Below, one piece after another: positions 19,596-31,033 of a DNA stretch of 64,000 nt. This DNA is from Brasenia schreberi (lineage: Eukaryota > Streptophyta > Magnoliopsida > Nymphaeales > Cabombaceae). The stretch's first letter is position 1, and the number at the start of each line of letters is the position of its first letter. The notes below the pieces were generated by a model. It ran no database searches and had not been told where the DNA came from. It saw nothing but the letters and a program-made list of their open reading frames with translations. Both the position numbers and the translations under genes were made by a program. The stretch is taken from the NCBI GenBank assembly GCA_036023115.1, contig JAYKKT010000089.1:17912501-17976500 (forward strand), in the 5' to 3' direction.

Positions 19596-21134
19596 TTAGA
19601 CTCTAAATAAGACGTCTAAACCATAAGTTTCGGGATTAGCGGGTTCTAGGGCACCCTTAACCCAATTGGTTCTGGGTGGTGGTTCAGGTGGTATGGATGG
19701 GATATAGCCCAATCCATATCGACTTGGGTTTGGTCTAGGTAGGATGGGTTCTAGCCTACCTTGGTTCTTAGCTCCTAGGCCCTGGTAAGGTGTATATCCC
19801 ATGTTTAGTAACATATTCCAAGGCTTTTTAAGTTTTGAAAATTTTTGATAAAGGGGATGGCCTTGGAATATTGTGTCATCTATGACGTGGCTATATACTT
19901 GAATTTCATTGGTTATGCCTTGGAGGTCTATGGGTTTATGGGGTGAGTTGAGCTCTTCTAGGAGATGGACGACCTTGGCTGGGTGTGGCTCTCCTAGTAG
20001 GTGGATGGTAAGATAAGGTGTATCTAGGCTGTTGGTACATAACTTAGGGGTTACCAAATTTGAAATTTCATCTTTTTCATTTTGGAATTCATTTTTGTGC
20101 TGGACATTCGCCACACCTTCCAAATCTACATCCTTCGACACATTCTGTGGGATTGTGGGTGCATGATTGTGATTTGAATCTTGGTAATCTACTAGTCCTA
20201 CACAATGCATAGGAGGATCGAGTAGAGAGTTAGGAGAGAGAAGAGTTTCAGGTGTACCTTCTTCCTGCTTGTCTACCTTTCCATGGTGAGAGCAAACTTC
20301 CCTGCAGGCATCCTGAGGGTGCTGTAGCTCCTGTAGGGCTTCGAGCTCCCATTGCTTTGGTAGGTCTTGGACTTCATCTGCCAAGCCTATGGGTGTGCAA
20401 TAGTCGTTCTCTCTTGTGTATGAAATGGTGCTTGTGGGAATGGAACCCATCGGAGCAACCGATTTTGAAAAGTTTTGGATGGTGGGTGTGAAGTGACTCT
20501 CATGCCCCAGTCCACTTGTGCGCTTAGGGATGTGAACTTTCTTTTCTTTTTTGCTTTCTTGAATTCCAAATCTTTGATTTTCAAATCTCTTTTGAAAATT
20601 TTCCAAAGTTTTTGAAATAGGAAACTTTTTTGGTTTTTCTATGTGCAAAGGGGTGTTTGGATATTTTGAACGGTTAGCTGATTTGATTTGGACTCTCGCC
20701 TCATCTCCAGCCTCGTATCCCTCATCGATTTTCGACCTTGGTTGGGCTTTTCGAGTATGAATTTTCTCTCCACATTCACAAGATAGGTTTTCATGGTAGA
20801 TCTTAGCCTCTAAGGCCTCAAGTTTCCTTCCAGCTTCGATTGCTTTCTTTGTAAGATAAGCAATTTTTTCTTGGGAAAGTCTTTCTATGGTTTTGGAAAA
20901 CTGGTTTTGAAAATCAGATGAAGTTTTCTTTGAACGGCTTGATTTCCTATGTTTCTTACCATGGGAGGAGCAAGATTCCTCTTCTTCTGCTTTTAAAGCA
21001 GCTATCCTTTCTTCTACTTTCATCATTCCCCTTTTTAAGGAAGCCAGCGCGTCTTTTGCAATCCTATTTGAAATTTTGCTCTTATGGCATGAACCTCGCC
21101 TTCGCATTGTGGAAGATGCTTCGGAACTTGACAT
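19596..21134 (-). CDS. Gag-like/G-patch protein of non-autonomous element B, intact
   Basis: A 512-codon frame from ATG 21134 (MSSSEAS) to TAA has no interruption. Residues 1-110 are basic and charged with predicted coiled-coil character (ERIAALKAEEEE, TKKAIEAGRKLEALEAK) and a serine/lysine-rich stretch, like the N-terminus of A's Gag (EDLRREFEAKIDALSQE, then SCSSNGEQRPKKK). Residues about 110-400 are not recognised; a short LLGEPHP segment recalls the end of the protease region. Residues about 425-480 form a G-patch-like segment (NMGYTPYQGLG), ending YGLDVLFRV as in the other copies. Capsid, zinc knuckle and protease are missing. It may help package or protect the element's RNA using family 1 particles; that is inference. 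Confidence 0.75.
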   Translation of the reverse strand: MSSSEASSTMRRRGSCHKSKISNRIAKDALASLKRGMMKVEERIAALKAEEEESCSSHGKKHRKSSRSKKTSSDFQNQFSKTIERLSQEKIAYLTKKAIEAGRKLEALEAKIYHENLSCECGEKIHTRKAQPRSKIDEGYEAGDEARVQIKSANRSKYPNTPLHIEKPKKFPISKTLENFQKRFENQRFGIQESKKEKKVHIPKRTSGLGHESHFTPTIQNFSKSVAPMGSIPTSTISYTRENDYCTPIGLADEVQDLPKQWELEALQELQHPQDACREVCSHHGKVDKQEEGTPETLLSPNSLLDPPMHCVGLVDYQDSNHNHAPTIPQNVSKDVDLEGVANVQHKNEFQNEKDEISNLVTPKLCTNSLDTPYLTIHLLGEPHPAKVVHLLEELNSPHKPIDLQGITNEIQVYSHVIDDTIFQGHPLYQKFSKLKKPWNMLLNMGYTPYQGLGAKNQGRLEPILPRPNPSRYGLGYIPSIPPEPPPRTNWVKGALEPANPETYGLDVLFRV

Positions 21135-21321
21135 GATCCACCTGTATACAAACTTACCACAAATCTAGAAACTTTGTTAGTATAACAGATTCCAACAAAT
21201 TTCAATTAGATATCTCGCAAGATCCTTTGGTACTTGGCAGGATCAACCTGTTTAAGCCAACTTATCACAAACCTAAAAATTGAATTAGTATAATAGATTC
21301 AAACAAAATTTCAAAGTCTCA

Positions 21322-21339
21322 TGTCCCACCGGGCGTGCC
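21322..21339 (-). promoter_or_regulatory. Primer-binding site (element B)
   Basis: On the minus strand TGGCACGCCCGGTGGGAC lies four bases inside the 5' LTR end. It is the same tRNA-type site as in family 1. Confidence 0.88.
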
Positions 21340-22682
21340 AAATCTGTAGACGTGATTTTATTTCAAATCGTAGGAATCGAAATCAAACCCTCGAACTACG
21401 TCGGGTTGCGCGAGTGTGTCAGTTAGTTTATCAAAACTAACAAATTTTGATTTTCTGACTTCTAAGAACGATTGTGGACAAGTGAGATCTTTTCGACTTA
21501 GGCCTTCTTGAACCGGCGCTCAAGGGTCAGCCTAGACGCTTGAAATTTGTTTGAATCCGTTAATTCAAGAAAGGAAAAACCAGATTTTCCAAAGTTTCAG
21601 ATTTGTGTTTAAGTTCTTGATTTCTGAAAATTTTCAGATTCTGAAAGTTGCAGAATCTGTTCAGTTCCAAAGACCTGTTCTCCAAATTTTTTTAAAATAC
21701 TTATGATTCTCCAAAAATTCTAAAACTTTTACAGAATAGAGACACGTGTGTGTAGAATCAGAATATATTTTTATTTTATAATTTAGTTCTTTATTTTTTG
21801 AGAATTAAATAAAGAATCAAAAACTATTATAAAATTCGGAACAGTCCTGTTTCTGTGAATCAGAAGCTCCGAAAAACAGCAATATCTCAGCACTCAGTCA
21901 TCCAATTTCGACAAAATTTGTTGTCTTAGAAAGATACGGATGTTAGGTTTCCAAAGAATCAAATTTCGTCCAATGGTTGCATAGATATGGGCAAAAGAAC
22001 AGTGGTCTGTTACTAAACGTTCTGTTTCTGTAAAACGCAATCTGGATTTTGTATAAACTTCACGGATCTAATTGGCTAGGCAACAGTTCATAAAAATTCC
22101 TCAAAATTTTATATAAGAATGTCTGATATGTCTATATTATTCATGCAAAATTTAGAAGCAATTGGCTTATCCGTTTGTCTATAAAAATTTCGTGATCAGA
22201 CGCGTGTGCACGGACAGTTTCAGAAACCAAGTTTGCAGAAAATTTCAGAAAGTTCCTAACGTGATTCTAAAACGAAATTCAACCTGTATCAGTCCTAATG
22301 ATGCATGCAAATCATCTAAACATGGATTTTAATTCCGTTCATGAAGGAATCATGCATGTTTGTATCGATATAAATGAAGAACATGGGCTCAAGGCCTTGA
22401 TTCATGTACAAATTTCCAGAATCTGTGCTTTTCCAGATTCTCATGAATTAAAACCAATTTGTGCAAGAATTCCAACCTGTGTGAGTGAGAGGGGACATAG
22501 GAGCACTTTGTCAGATGATCGTCGGATGTCGAAACCAGGCCGGACTTTCTTCTTCTCCTTCTTCTCTTCCTTTCTCTCTCTCTCTCTCTATTTCTCTGAG
22601 TTTTTGGACTGAATGTTCCTCTCTTCTTTTTGGTTCCCTCTTGATGCTCATTGGTTGATGCCTCTGCAGGACCTGGGAGAGC

Positions 22683-22691
22683 CCTTTTATA
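22683..22691 (-). promoter_or_regulatory. TATA box TATAAAAGG in element B 5' LTR
   Basis: Minus-strand CCTATAAAAGGGC followed by CTCTCCCAGG. Also found at 15552-15560 (-) in the other LTR and 51565-51573 (+) in element C. Confidence 0.7.
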
Positions 22692-23229
22692 GGCTCACGA
22701 ATACATGTTTGTTGGGATTTGGATTAGCTTGATCTTGATTGTTTTGATAAGATCTCATTTGAATTGGTTGGAACGTCATCTGCCCAAGATTTGATTTTAT
22801 CTGTATTAGGTAATCTTTGATCACTACCTGATTTGATATCCTCTGTATTTGATTCCCTTTAAGTTGCTGAATACGTCTTGTAATCTGAGTTGTTACGTTA
22901 TCTGTAACTTGAGAACATGATCTATAATCGTCATCTGCATTTGATCTCATCGTGATCTTCAGAGTCTTCATCCATCTGTTGCAGATATGCTACAACTGGT
23001 ATACTTTTGAAGATTTGTTGAAGGCTGCAGCTGGAAGTCGTTGAAGGCTATTGAGAAGCGGTTCACAAGGGTGATCATCACAATGGAACGTCTCTTCTTC
23101 TTTTGTTGTGCCACGCACACTATCTGCATCTTCCAGTTTTAACTGTTGTGGCAGAACGCCGTCATTATCGTTGCTGTGATGAATCTTTTGTTGCGCTGTC
23201 CTTCAGTGCTTCTTTGTCGACTTCATTGG

Positions 23230-23820
23230 TAAGCTTCAAAACAAAGAAAACCGCTAGCTCCTTCCAGCACTTTACCATGATGACTCCTTACAGGATGAGA
23301 AGATTTCAAATACTTTCCAGCACCTGACTTTTTATCCACTTAAACAGGCCTGGAAGGCTGACCTCAGCACCATCAAGCTGCTCCAATAACAGAGCATTTT
23401 CGGCCTCCAAACCATTAAGCACTTCCTCCTATTATTTAACAAATGTTTGTATTTCATCTGCTACTGCAACATCCAGATCACGCTCTTGTAAAGTTTCTGA
23501 CAGCTCCTGTCTAACTTCACCTTCAGTGCGAGCTAGTGACTCTTGAGCCTTCGCTGCTGTGTTTTCAGTTTCTAAATAGTCTGCAATTAGTTTTCTTAAT
23601 TTCCTTGTCGGTTAGAGGTGCCTCAAAACTGAATTTATCACCATCCTTGGAGATCGGTGGTTTCCTATCATCAGAATGAACACTTGGTGCTTAACTGGGA
23701 TCACCTTCTCCATCTTCCGAGTTCTTCTCCTTTCCCTGCATCTCAATCAGGGATGGATTTTGTTCCTTTTGACATTCAGTTTCCTCGATAACAGAGTTGA
23801 AGACCTGTGTACAATCTCTC
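23230..23820 (-). pseudogene. Captured ATRX/CHR20-like fragment, copy in B's 5' LTR
   Basis: The same fragment as 16100-16690, offset by about 7130 bases, with only scattered differences. Its presence in both LTRs means it was copied through the RNA cycle and was part of the mobile unit before this insertion. It lies upstream of the LTR TATA box, in U3. Confidence 0.68.
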
Positions 23821-25884
23821 TTTTATCTGCACACTTGCAGTAAAAGTGGTTAAAGAAATCCATGTTCCATACCCACATATTTTGAAAGTATTAATTGGGC
23901 CTATGTTACGAATTTGTAAACCAGCCATCATGTTCTCGAGATTTACTCCATGAGCATTGGAACATTAGCATTATTCTTATCATAATGTAACAAATGACGA
24001 TGCAAACTGATGCATATCCACACTAATTACCTTGACACCCAAGTGTAACATGGACACGTTACGAAAGGTGTTCGATACCAAACCTTTGTTTTCGGAAGCT
24101 TTCGTTCTTGCTTCCATCTTTCCTTTCCTTTGATAACATCAACTTTCCCCTCCGGCAACTGATTTCTTTCCGAATATGAACTTTTCTTTTTTGGAAGCTC
24201 ACTTTCCCTTTTTGACACCCGCTCTCCTTTTTGGGCACCCACCTGCCTTTTTAGGTGTCAACTTGTCTTATAAATGCCTGTTTCTTTTCAAATGGCAAAT
24301 TTAAAACAAATTTATCAACAGAAAACTTTTAAAGAAATGAAATCCTGCTTTTTCCATGCCGGTGGAAAAATCGTCATTTTCATCCAATCTTGTCAAAATT
24401 CAAAATTTTCAGAAAGGAAAGTATTCTTTTATCATTTTAAAGCTTTCATAAAATTTTGGTACCGAAACAAACTCGTTTAGTGCCTTTTTCATTCGAAAAC
24501 CCAAAATTAACAAAAATGGGCACTTTCCTAAAAATGTAAGAATTTTAAAAGAAAATTTTGGGTGTCTACACCTAGCTCACTAAACCTCACCCTAGAACCC
24601 AACCACCTAACCAAGCCCTAAACTCCTAAACCACCCCTAGCCCACAATCTACCCAAACCACTAGTATTTAAAATATCTGGCCCTACCCTTTCCAGCCCAC
24701 CTTATCTTCATACCACCCTACCTAAACCACCTAACCACTACCCCAAACCCAGCCCTAACCGACCTACCCATCCCTATATAACCCCCCCCTTGGGGGCGGG
24801 TTTTTCTATCTAGGAGCCATCTCCAAGCCAGCCGGGTCCTCTCCTTCCTCCACTTCTCCAAGCTCCACCTGCTCCACCTGCTCCACATCCCACCACACCA
24901 GCACCACCACTGCCACCACCATACCAGCCGAAGCCACCTCCATCGTCATCTTCTTCACCCGCCCAACTCCCTTCCAACCGAGCGCCACCTTCTCTTCACT
25001 CGGTAAGTACCCCACACTCTACCTAGCTCCTTCTCCACTTCCTCTCCACTCCCAACCACCCACCATACCACCATCTTACCTTAATATCAGCCACTAGCCG
25101 CCACCAACCCCACTCGGCCAAGCCTTAGTCACCCTAACTACCCGCCACTACCTAACCAACCCTAGCTATACCCGGCCACCCTATTCGACTTCCTAAGACC
25201 TGCCCCTAGCACTCCCTTACACCCACTACTCCCACTACCACCTAGCCCCATCACCTAGCTAGCTCCCTTCCCATACTCCACCCATAGCTATCCTAGCAGC
25301 CTGCCACCACCACATTCCCCTAGTCGGCCACTCCAACCGACTATCCCTTCCATTCGGCCAGCCATCTCTTTTCCCCTAAGTGTCCCATTCGGTCTTCCCT
25401 TAAACTTCCCTTAGTGCCATACTCCCCTAACACTACACTCCCCTTAGTGACCTTACCTAGCCCCTTTAATCCCCCCACATCAAGGCGACACCCTTGCTTG
25501 CAGCCGGCCATCTCCAAGGCGCCTCTCCCGCGCCCCATTTGCAGCCGGCCAGCACCCTTTGTCGTTCACCCTCACGGAGCTCCCGTTTGCAGTCCAAGGC
25601 GAAGGCCAAGCCCACGCTCAAGCAAGGCCTCTACGGACCACCTACTAGTAAGTGCCTAACTCGGTCTTTAGTTGTATACTTGCTTGAGATTCAATTCGAT
25701 ACGGGGTTGTAATAACGGAGCCTAGTCTCCCCCCGCTTGTAATAACGTGGCTTGGCACACCCACACACGTGCACTCTCTTAGTTGTGCACGATTTTGAAC
25801 ACACACGGGCCTAATCAGCCCCTAATACATAAGTATATACATATACTTTCATTTTCGAAGGGTTTTGCTTAAGTTGGGTGCGTT

Positions 25885-26400
25885 GTCTTTCAATTCAAGC
25901 ACTCTCACACACATTGAGCCTTCGCTCTTATTTGAAAGACCCAAGTAAGGGCCAACCTATACTATTTGGGTTTCATTTCATGTCGTGTGTGTAAGTCTTT
26001 CAATTCAAGCACTCTCACACACATTGAGCCTTCGCTCTTATTTGAAAGACCCAAGTAAGGGCCGACCTATACTATTTGGGTTTCATTTCATGTCGTGTGT
26101 GTAAGTCTTTCAATTCAAGCACTCTCACACACATTGAGCCTTCGCTCTTACTCCCAAGACCTTAGTAAAGGCCTTATTGCAGTTATATTTGGGGTTTCAT
26201 TTATGTCGTGTGCGTAGTACTTCAATTCAAGCACTCACACACATTGAGCTTTCGCTCTTATTCCCAAGACCTTAGTTAAGGTCATACTGCAATTTATATT
26301 TGGGTTTAATTTCATGTCGTGTGTGTAAGTCTTTCAATTCAAGCACGCACCCACATTGAGCCTTCGCTCTTATTTGCAAGACCCGAGTAAGGGCTCATAT
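25885..26400 (+). repeat. Tandem array, five ~110-bp units (element A 3' LTR)
   Basis: Same units and same count as at 4086-4605 in the 5' LTR. Confidence 0.9.
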
Positions 26401-26991
26401 ACATACTCTATATATATATCTCCCTTCGGCATTTATATTTCAAGTCATTTCCCTTCGGTTATTTCCCTTCAGTATTATCTTTACATTCGGGTTTTCCCTT
26501 TGGAGTAGCGTGAGTTTGCATTGCATCTGCGCCATACCACGAGGTAGGACGCATATTGCATCAAAGCAAGCCCCGCTCGAATTCGCCCATGTAGTGGAGT
26601 GTTCATAACACACAAACTAGGTGGCCCGCAAAAGGGATAAAAGAAAAGACTTAGGCACGTACAAATCCACGTGATCTGAAAAAGGCAATCGCATTTAAAA
26701 GACCCGAATTAGACACCTCGAACCGCTTCGTAGACTTTCTCTCCCAAAACTCGATTTTTGTAAAGCGTACAGACTGACCCTTGCGCGTCGGTGAAAGAAG
26801 GTCTGCGACGACAAGAGCTCACTTGCTCACAGTCGCCACGATTAGAACTCAGTGTTAAATATATCTTCGCTAGCTTAGGTAAGCTAGCTGGCATGCCCTG
26901 TTTGCATAAATAAGGCCTTAGACGCACGAGAGGATCCGCTCCGAGTACCTGAAAAGGTGAGAGGCGGGGATTTTCGCGCGTCTACACATGT

Positions 26992-27609
26992 CAAAAATCT
27001 TTTACTTACCAAATGAGGCCTAATTCAAAATAGCAAGGTGCTTTTAAATGGTAGGTGCTATTAGGAAATAGGATAATCTTGGCTGAATTGATTATATAAA
27101 GGGATGAGTTATTCCCCATTTCGCTTCTCTCCAAAAAAGGAAAATTGGCAATATTCAAAAGAAAAAGAAAAAGAGAATACAAAAACTCCTTGAAAAAGAA
27201 GTCTTCCCCGAATAGACCGAGGGAATACAAAAACTTCTTAAAAAGGAGTCTTCTCTTTGAAAGAAAAGTAAAAGGGAATGCAAAAACTCCTCCAAGAAGA
27301 AGTCTTCCCCGAATAGACAGAGGGAATACAAAAACTTCTTCAAAAGAGGTCTTCTCTTGAAAAAGAAAAAAAAAGAAAGAAAGAAATAAAAAGGAAAAGC
27401 CAAAGCTCAAAAGAGCAATTTTTCGTCTCTTTGCCTTAAACCCCGGGACACTTCAGAAGGGACCACGGGTAATTCTTTTCCAAATCCTCATAGCTCATCC
27501 CGATGGAGAAAAGTTCACCTTGAAAGTCCTAGAGTAGGAATAGGACCTATTTCATTTGAATTCATGTTGTTTGAGAATTAGAATTCGTTAGGTAAGAAAG
27601 GGAGCTTTG
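26992..27609 (+). other. Element C untranslated piece between A and D insertions
   Basis: It continues C after the CATGT duplication and ends at the AAATG duplication of D. It is colinear with element B (minus strand, about 18530 down to 17905). It contains purine-rich runs and the GGGACACTTCAGAAGG block. No gene. Confidence 0.85.
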
Positions 27610-27614
27610 AAATG
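27610..27614. repeat. Target-site duplication AAATG of element D, left copy
   Basis: The second copy is 45408-45412. Element B near 17910 shows the uninterrupted sequence (GAAATGTTATTC on the minus strand). Confidence 0.92.
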
Positions 27615-30600
27615 TGTAGATGCGCGAAAATCCCCGCCTCTTCGCCTCTTTCGGGGCTTGGAGCGGATCCTCTCGTGTGTCTAAGGCCTATGTATGCAAA
27701 TAGGGCGTGCCAGCTAGCTTACTTAAGCTAGCGAAGATATTTTTAACACTGACTTCTAAACGTGGCGACTGTGAGCAAGTGAGCTCTTGTCGTCGCAGAC
27801 CTTCTTGCACCGATGCGCAAGGGTCAGTCTGTACGCTTTGCAAAAATCGAGTTTTTGGAGAGAAAGTCTACGAAGCGGTTCGAGGTGTCTATTTCGGGTC
27901 TTTAAGATGCGGTTGCATGTTTTAGATCACGTGGATTTGCACGTGCCTAAATCTTTTCTTTTATCCCTTTTTGGGCCACCTAGTTTGTGTGTTATGAACA
28001 CTCCACTACATGGGCAAATTCGAGCGGGGCTTGCTTTGATGCAATATGCGTCCTACCTCGTGGTATGGTGTAGATGCAATGCAAACTCACGCTACTCCAA
28101 AGGGAAAACCCAAAATGTAAAGACAATACTGAAGGGAAATGACTGAAGGCAAATAACCGAAGGGAAATAACCGAAGGGAAATAACCGAAGGGAGATATGT
28201 ATATAGCTTATGTATATGAGCCCTTACTCGGGTCTTGCAAATAAGAGCGAAGTCTCAATGTGGGTGCGTGCTTGAATTGAAAGACTTACACACACGACAT
28301 GAAATTAAACCCAAATATAAATTGCAATATGGCCTTGACTAAGGTCTTGGGAGTAAGAGCGAAGGCTCAATGTGTGTGAGAGTGCTTGAATTGAAAGACT
28401 TACTCACATGACATGAAATGAAACCCAAATAGTATAGGTCGGCCCTTACTTGGGTCTTTCAAATAAGAGCGAAAGCTCAATGTGTGTGAGAGTGCTTGAA
28501 TTGAAAGACTTACTCACATGACATGAAATGAAACCCAAATAGTATAGGTCGTCCCTTACTTGGGTCTTTCAAATAAGAGCGAAAGCTCAATGTGTGTGAG
28601 TGCTTGAATTGAAAGACAACGCACCCAACTTAAACAAAACCCTTCGAAAATGAAAGTATATATACACACTTATGTATTAGGGGTTGATTAGGCCCGTGTG
28701 TGTTCAAAATCATGCACGACTAAGAGAGTGCACGTGTGTGGTTGTGCCAAGCCACGTTATTACAAGCGGGGGGAGACTATGCTCCGTTATTACAACCCCG
28801 TATCAAATTGAATCTCAAGCAAGTATACAACTAAGGACCGAGTTTAGGCACTTACGAGTAGCTGGTCCGTAGAGGCCTTGCTTGAGCGTGGGCTTGACCT
28901 TCGCCTTGGGCTGCAAACGGGAGCTCCGCGAGGATAGGTGACCAAAGGTGCTGGCCGGCTGCAAGTGGGGCGCGGGATAGGCGCCTCGAAGGTGGCCGGT
29001 TGCAAGTGGATGTCGCCTCAAGGTGGGGGGTTAGAGGGACTGAACGAGTGAGTTTTTAGGGTCACTAGGGGAGTTGAGTGTTTAGGGAAACTGGACCTAA
29101 AGGAGAGTTTGTGGGAAGGCCGAATGGGACACCTGGGGGAAGGTAGTGGCCGGCAGTTTGAGTTGTGCTAGGTTCGGCTAAGTTAAAGTGGTGGTGGCGG
29201 GCTGCTAGGGTGACTAAGGCTGGAGTATGGGAAGGTAGCTAGTTAGGGGATGGGGCTAGGTGATAGTGGGAATAGTAGGTTTAAGGGAGTGTCACGGGCA
29301 AGTCTTAGGAAATCTAATAGGGTGGCCGGGTATGGTTGAGGTGAGTTAGGTAGGGGGCAAACGGTTGGGGCGGCTAAGGTTTGGCCGAGTGGGAGTGATG
29401 GCGGCGAGGGGCTGTTGGGTGGGTAAGGTGATGGTATGGTGGGTGGCTGGGAGTGGAGAGGGAGTAGAGAAGAAGCTAGGTAAGGTGCAGGGTACTTACC
29501 GAATGGGGAGAGGCGGTGGAAGGCAAGGAGAAGCCGGGTGTGGATGGGAGCTCGGCTGGTTCGATTGGGTGAAGGTGGTGGCGTCCGGCTGGGGAATGGT
29601 GGTGGATGGAAGAGGGAAGGTGGCGGTGCAGGTAGAGCTGGTGGAGCAGGTGGAGAGTGGAGCAGGCGGGCAGGTGGAGAGTGGAATCGGCTGGGCTGAG
29701 GTGAGGGCCTTCTAGCTTGGAAAACCCGCCCCCAAGGGGGGGGGTTTAAATAGGGGATGGGTAGGTCGGTTAGGGCTAGGCTGAGGGTAGTGGTTAGGTG
29801 GTTTAGGTAGGGTGGTATGTAGATAAGGTGGGCTGGAAAGGGTTGGGCCAGATATTTTGAAAACTAGGGGTTTGGGTAGATTGTGGGCTAAGGGTGGTTT
29901 AGGGGTTTAAGGCTAGGTTAGGTGGTTGGGTTTTAGGGTGAGGTTTAGTGAGCTAGGTTAGGTGATTAGGCTAGGTTTAGGCTAGGATTAGGGAAATTAG
30001 TCTAGGTTTAGGGAAGGATTAGGGAAGTGGGTTAGGTGATTAGGTTGGGATTAGGCCGGGATTAGGGAAGTGGGTTAGGTGATTAGGTTGGGATTAGGGG
30101 TGGATTAGGGGTTTAGGCTAGGATTAGTCATTTTGGGTTAGGTTTAGGTGAGGGAGCTCCCTTAGCATGGCCCATAGACCTTGATCACTTCATGTTGGTG
30201 CAGCCCTAGGTTAGGTTTTAGCTAATTACAAGCTTAAACCCACTCAATTAGGCTAACCCACGTGATTAAACCCAAACTTGACACACAAGTCAAGCTTAAT
30301 ACAACACTCTTGATATTTTCCATCCCCACTCTCTCTCATGCCCAATATCCCACGTGAAACTCAAGTGGGCCCCACCTCCATTTATGAGAAGGTGATGTGG
30401 GCCATGGATATGGATATTAGATTGGATCTCTGGATCCAAATCCAAATCCAAGTCCACATATGGGTTTGGATTGGGATCTGGATATATATGGTCCAGATCC
30501 AATCCAAACTGAACTCTGACTCCTTCGAGCTGGGTTCGAAACGGACGATTCGTGCGGGGCCTGACAGCATTAGTACTCCGTCTGCGTTGGGTCTTCGCCA

Positions 30601-30986
30601 ACATAGTCGTCCGCCTCCGTTTCTGCCTTCCGGAGATGACTTCAAATGCTATTTTGATAAGAACAGGGTCTTGGACGTTCGAGATCCTGGGGTGTGAATC
30701 AGATACAAGAGTTGCTGTGCCGGGCTCGACGTGTGCTCCGGTTCCGGGCTCTTCTTAGCTTTCCTGGTCCTGTCTTGATCGGGCCAAGCCACTGCGGGGT
30801 TTCAAAACATGTTTTAAAAGGTTTTTAAAAGCCATATCATATGTTTTTGAAAGACAAAGTTTAAAACATATATATAGGGTTGTCTGGAAGGCTCCTGGGT
30901 TTCCAGACTCAAAAATGGCCCTTTGGGGCTACTTGTATAAAACCAGATGAATTTTGAGAAGTTCGTGGGATTTCGGGGTGTTTACA
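27615..30986 (-). repeat. 3' LTR of element D (3372 bp)
   Basis: On the minus strand TGTAAACACCCC starts at 30986 and GCATCTACA ends at 27615. From left to right: U5 hairpin (27713-27732) and the primer-site copy (27703-27712), 14-bp GAAATAACCGAAGG repeats (28135-28190), tandem array, GTAAGT sites, TATA box 29745-29752, telomere-like tract 29755-30150, palindrome near 30475. The 221-bp difference from the partner LTR is two array units. Confidence 0.92.
28221..28617 (-). repeat. Tandem array, four ~110-bp units (element D 3' LTR)
   Basis: Four units by counting TAAGAGCGAA. The partner LTR (42420-43038) has six. Confidence 0.88.
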
Positions 30987-31033
30987 GATGCCCCTCTTTG
31001 GCCTTGTCCAAATCGATTTGGATAAGGGCAAAG
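30987..31033 (-). promoter_or_regulatory. Polypurine tract and hairpin (element D)
   Basis: Minus-strand AAAGAGGGG (30991-30999) then GCATC, next to the 3' LTR. The inverted repeat CTTTGCCCTTATCCAAAT / ATTTGGACAAGGCC lies in front of it. Confidence 0.8.

Larger units (their letters stand above)
14204..24570 (-). mobile_element. Element B: complete family 2 non-autonomous element
   Basis: It is 10,367 bp, with LTRs 14204-17439 and 21344-24570 and CCTAG duplications at 14199-14203 and 24571-24575. On the minus strand the order is 5' LTR (21344-24570), primer site, a 512-codon frame, long untranslated region, polypurine tract, 3' LTR. There is no capsid region, protease, reverse transcriptase, RNase H or integrase. 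The two LTRs look nearly identical over long stretches, so the insertion is young. Splitting A's LTR makes it younger than A. It shares LTR ends and internal untranslated blocks with element C. Confidence 0.93.
21344..24570 (-). repeat. 5' LTR of element B (3227 bp)
   Basis: It matches 14204-17439 throughout, with a few differences per hundred bases in the U5 part and fewer elsewhere. A roughly 24-base segment near 14830-14850 is missing from this copy. It includes the promoter for the element, read on the minus strand. Confidence 0.92.
2412..26986 (+). mobile_element. Element A: family 1 Ty3/gypsy element with both LTRs, disrupted by element B
   Basis: It begins TGTAAACACCCC and ends GCGTCTACA, flanked by CATGT at 2407-2411 and 26987-26991. 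Without element B it is about 14.2 kb. Layout: 5' LTR 2412-5187, primer site 5193-5210, gag-pro 5329-8198, pol 8224-11997, untranslated region, polypurine tract 13157-13165, 3' LTR 13170-26986 (interrupted). Dual RNase H and the lack of a visible chromodomain suggest the Tat/Ogre-like lineage. Both coding frames carry stops and one carries a frameshift, so this copy is dead. Confidence 0.93.
13170..26986 (+). repeat. 3' LTR of element A (3445 bp), split by element B
   Basis: The parts are 13170-14203 and 24576-26986. It starts TGTAAACACCCC and ends TCTACA. The left part holds the palindrome near 13650-13695 and the CCTAA-rich tract; the right part holds the TATA box 24775, donor-like site 25002, a 661-bp segment missing from the 5' LTR (25116-25776, with CAGCCGGCCA repeated), the tandem array and the U5 hairpin (26869-26888). 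Open frames here are not conserved genes. Confidence 0.92.

Noticed and set aside
29365..29715. Open frame of 116 codons, glycine/valine/tryptophan-rich
   Set aside because: Lies in D's 3' LTR, with a counterpart in the 5' LTR (43786-44115). The reverse strand is equally open and the composition follows the G-rich repeats; no domain is seen.
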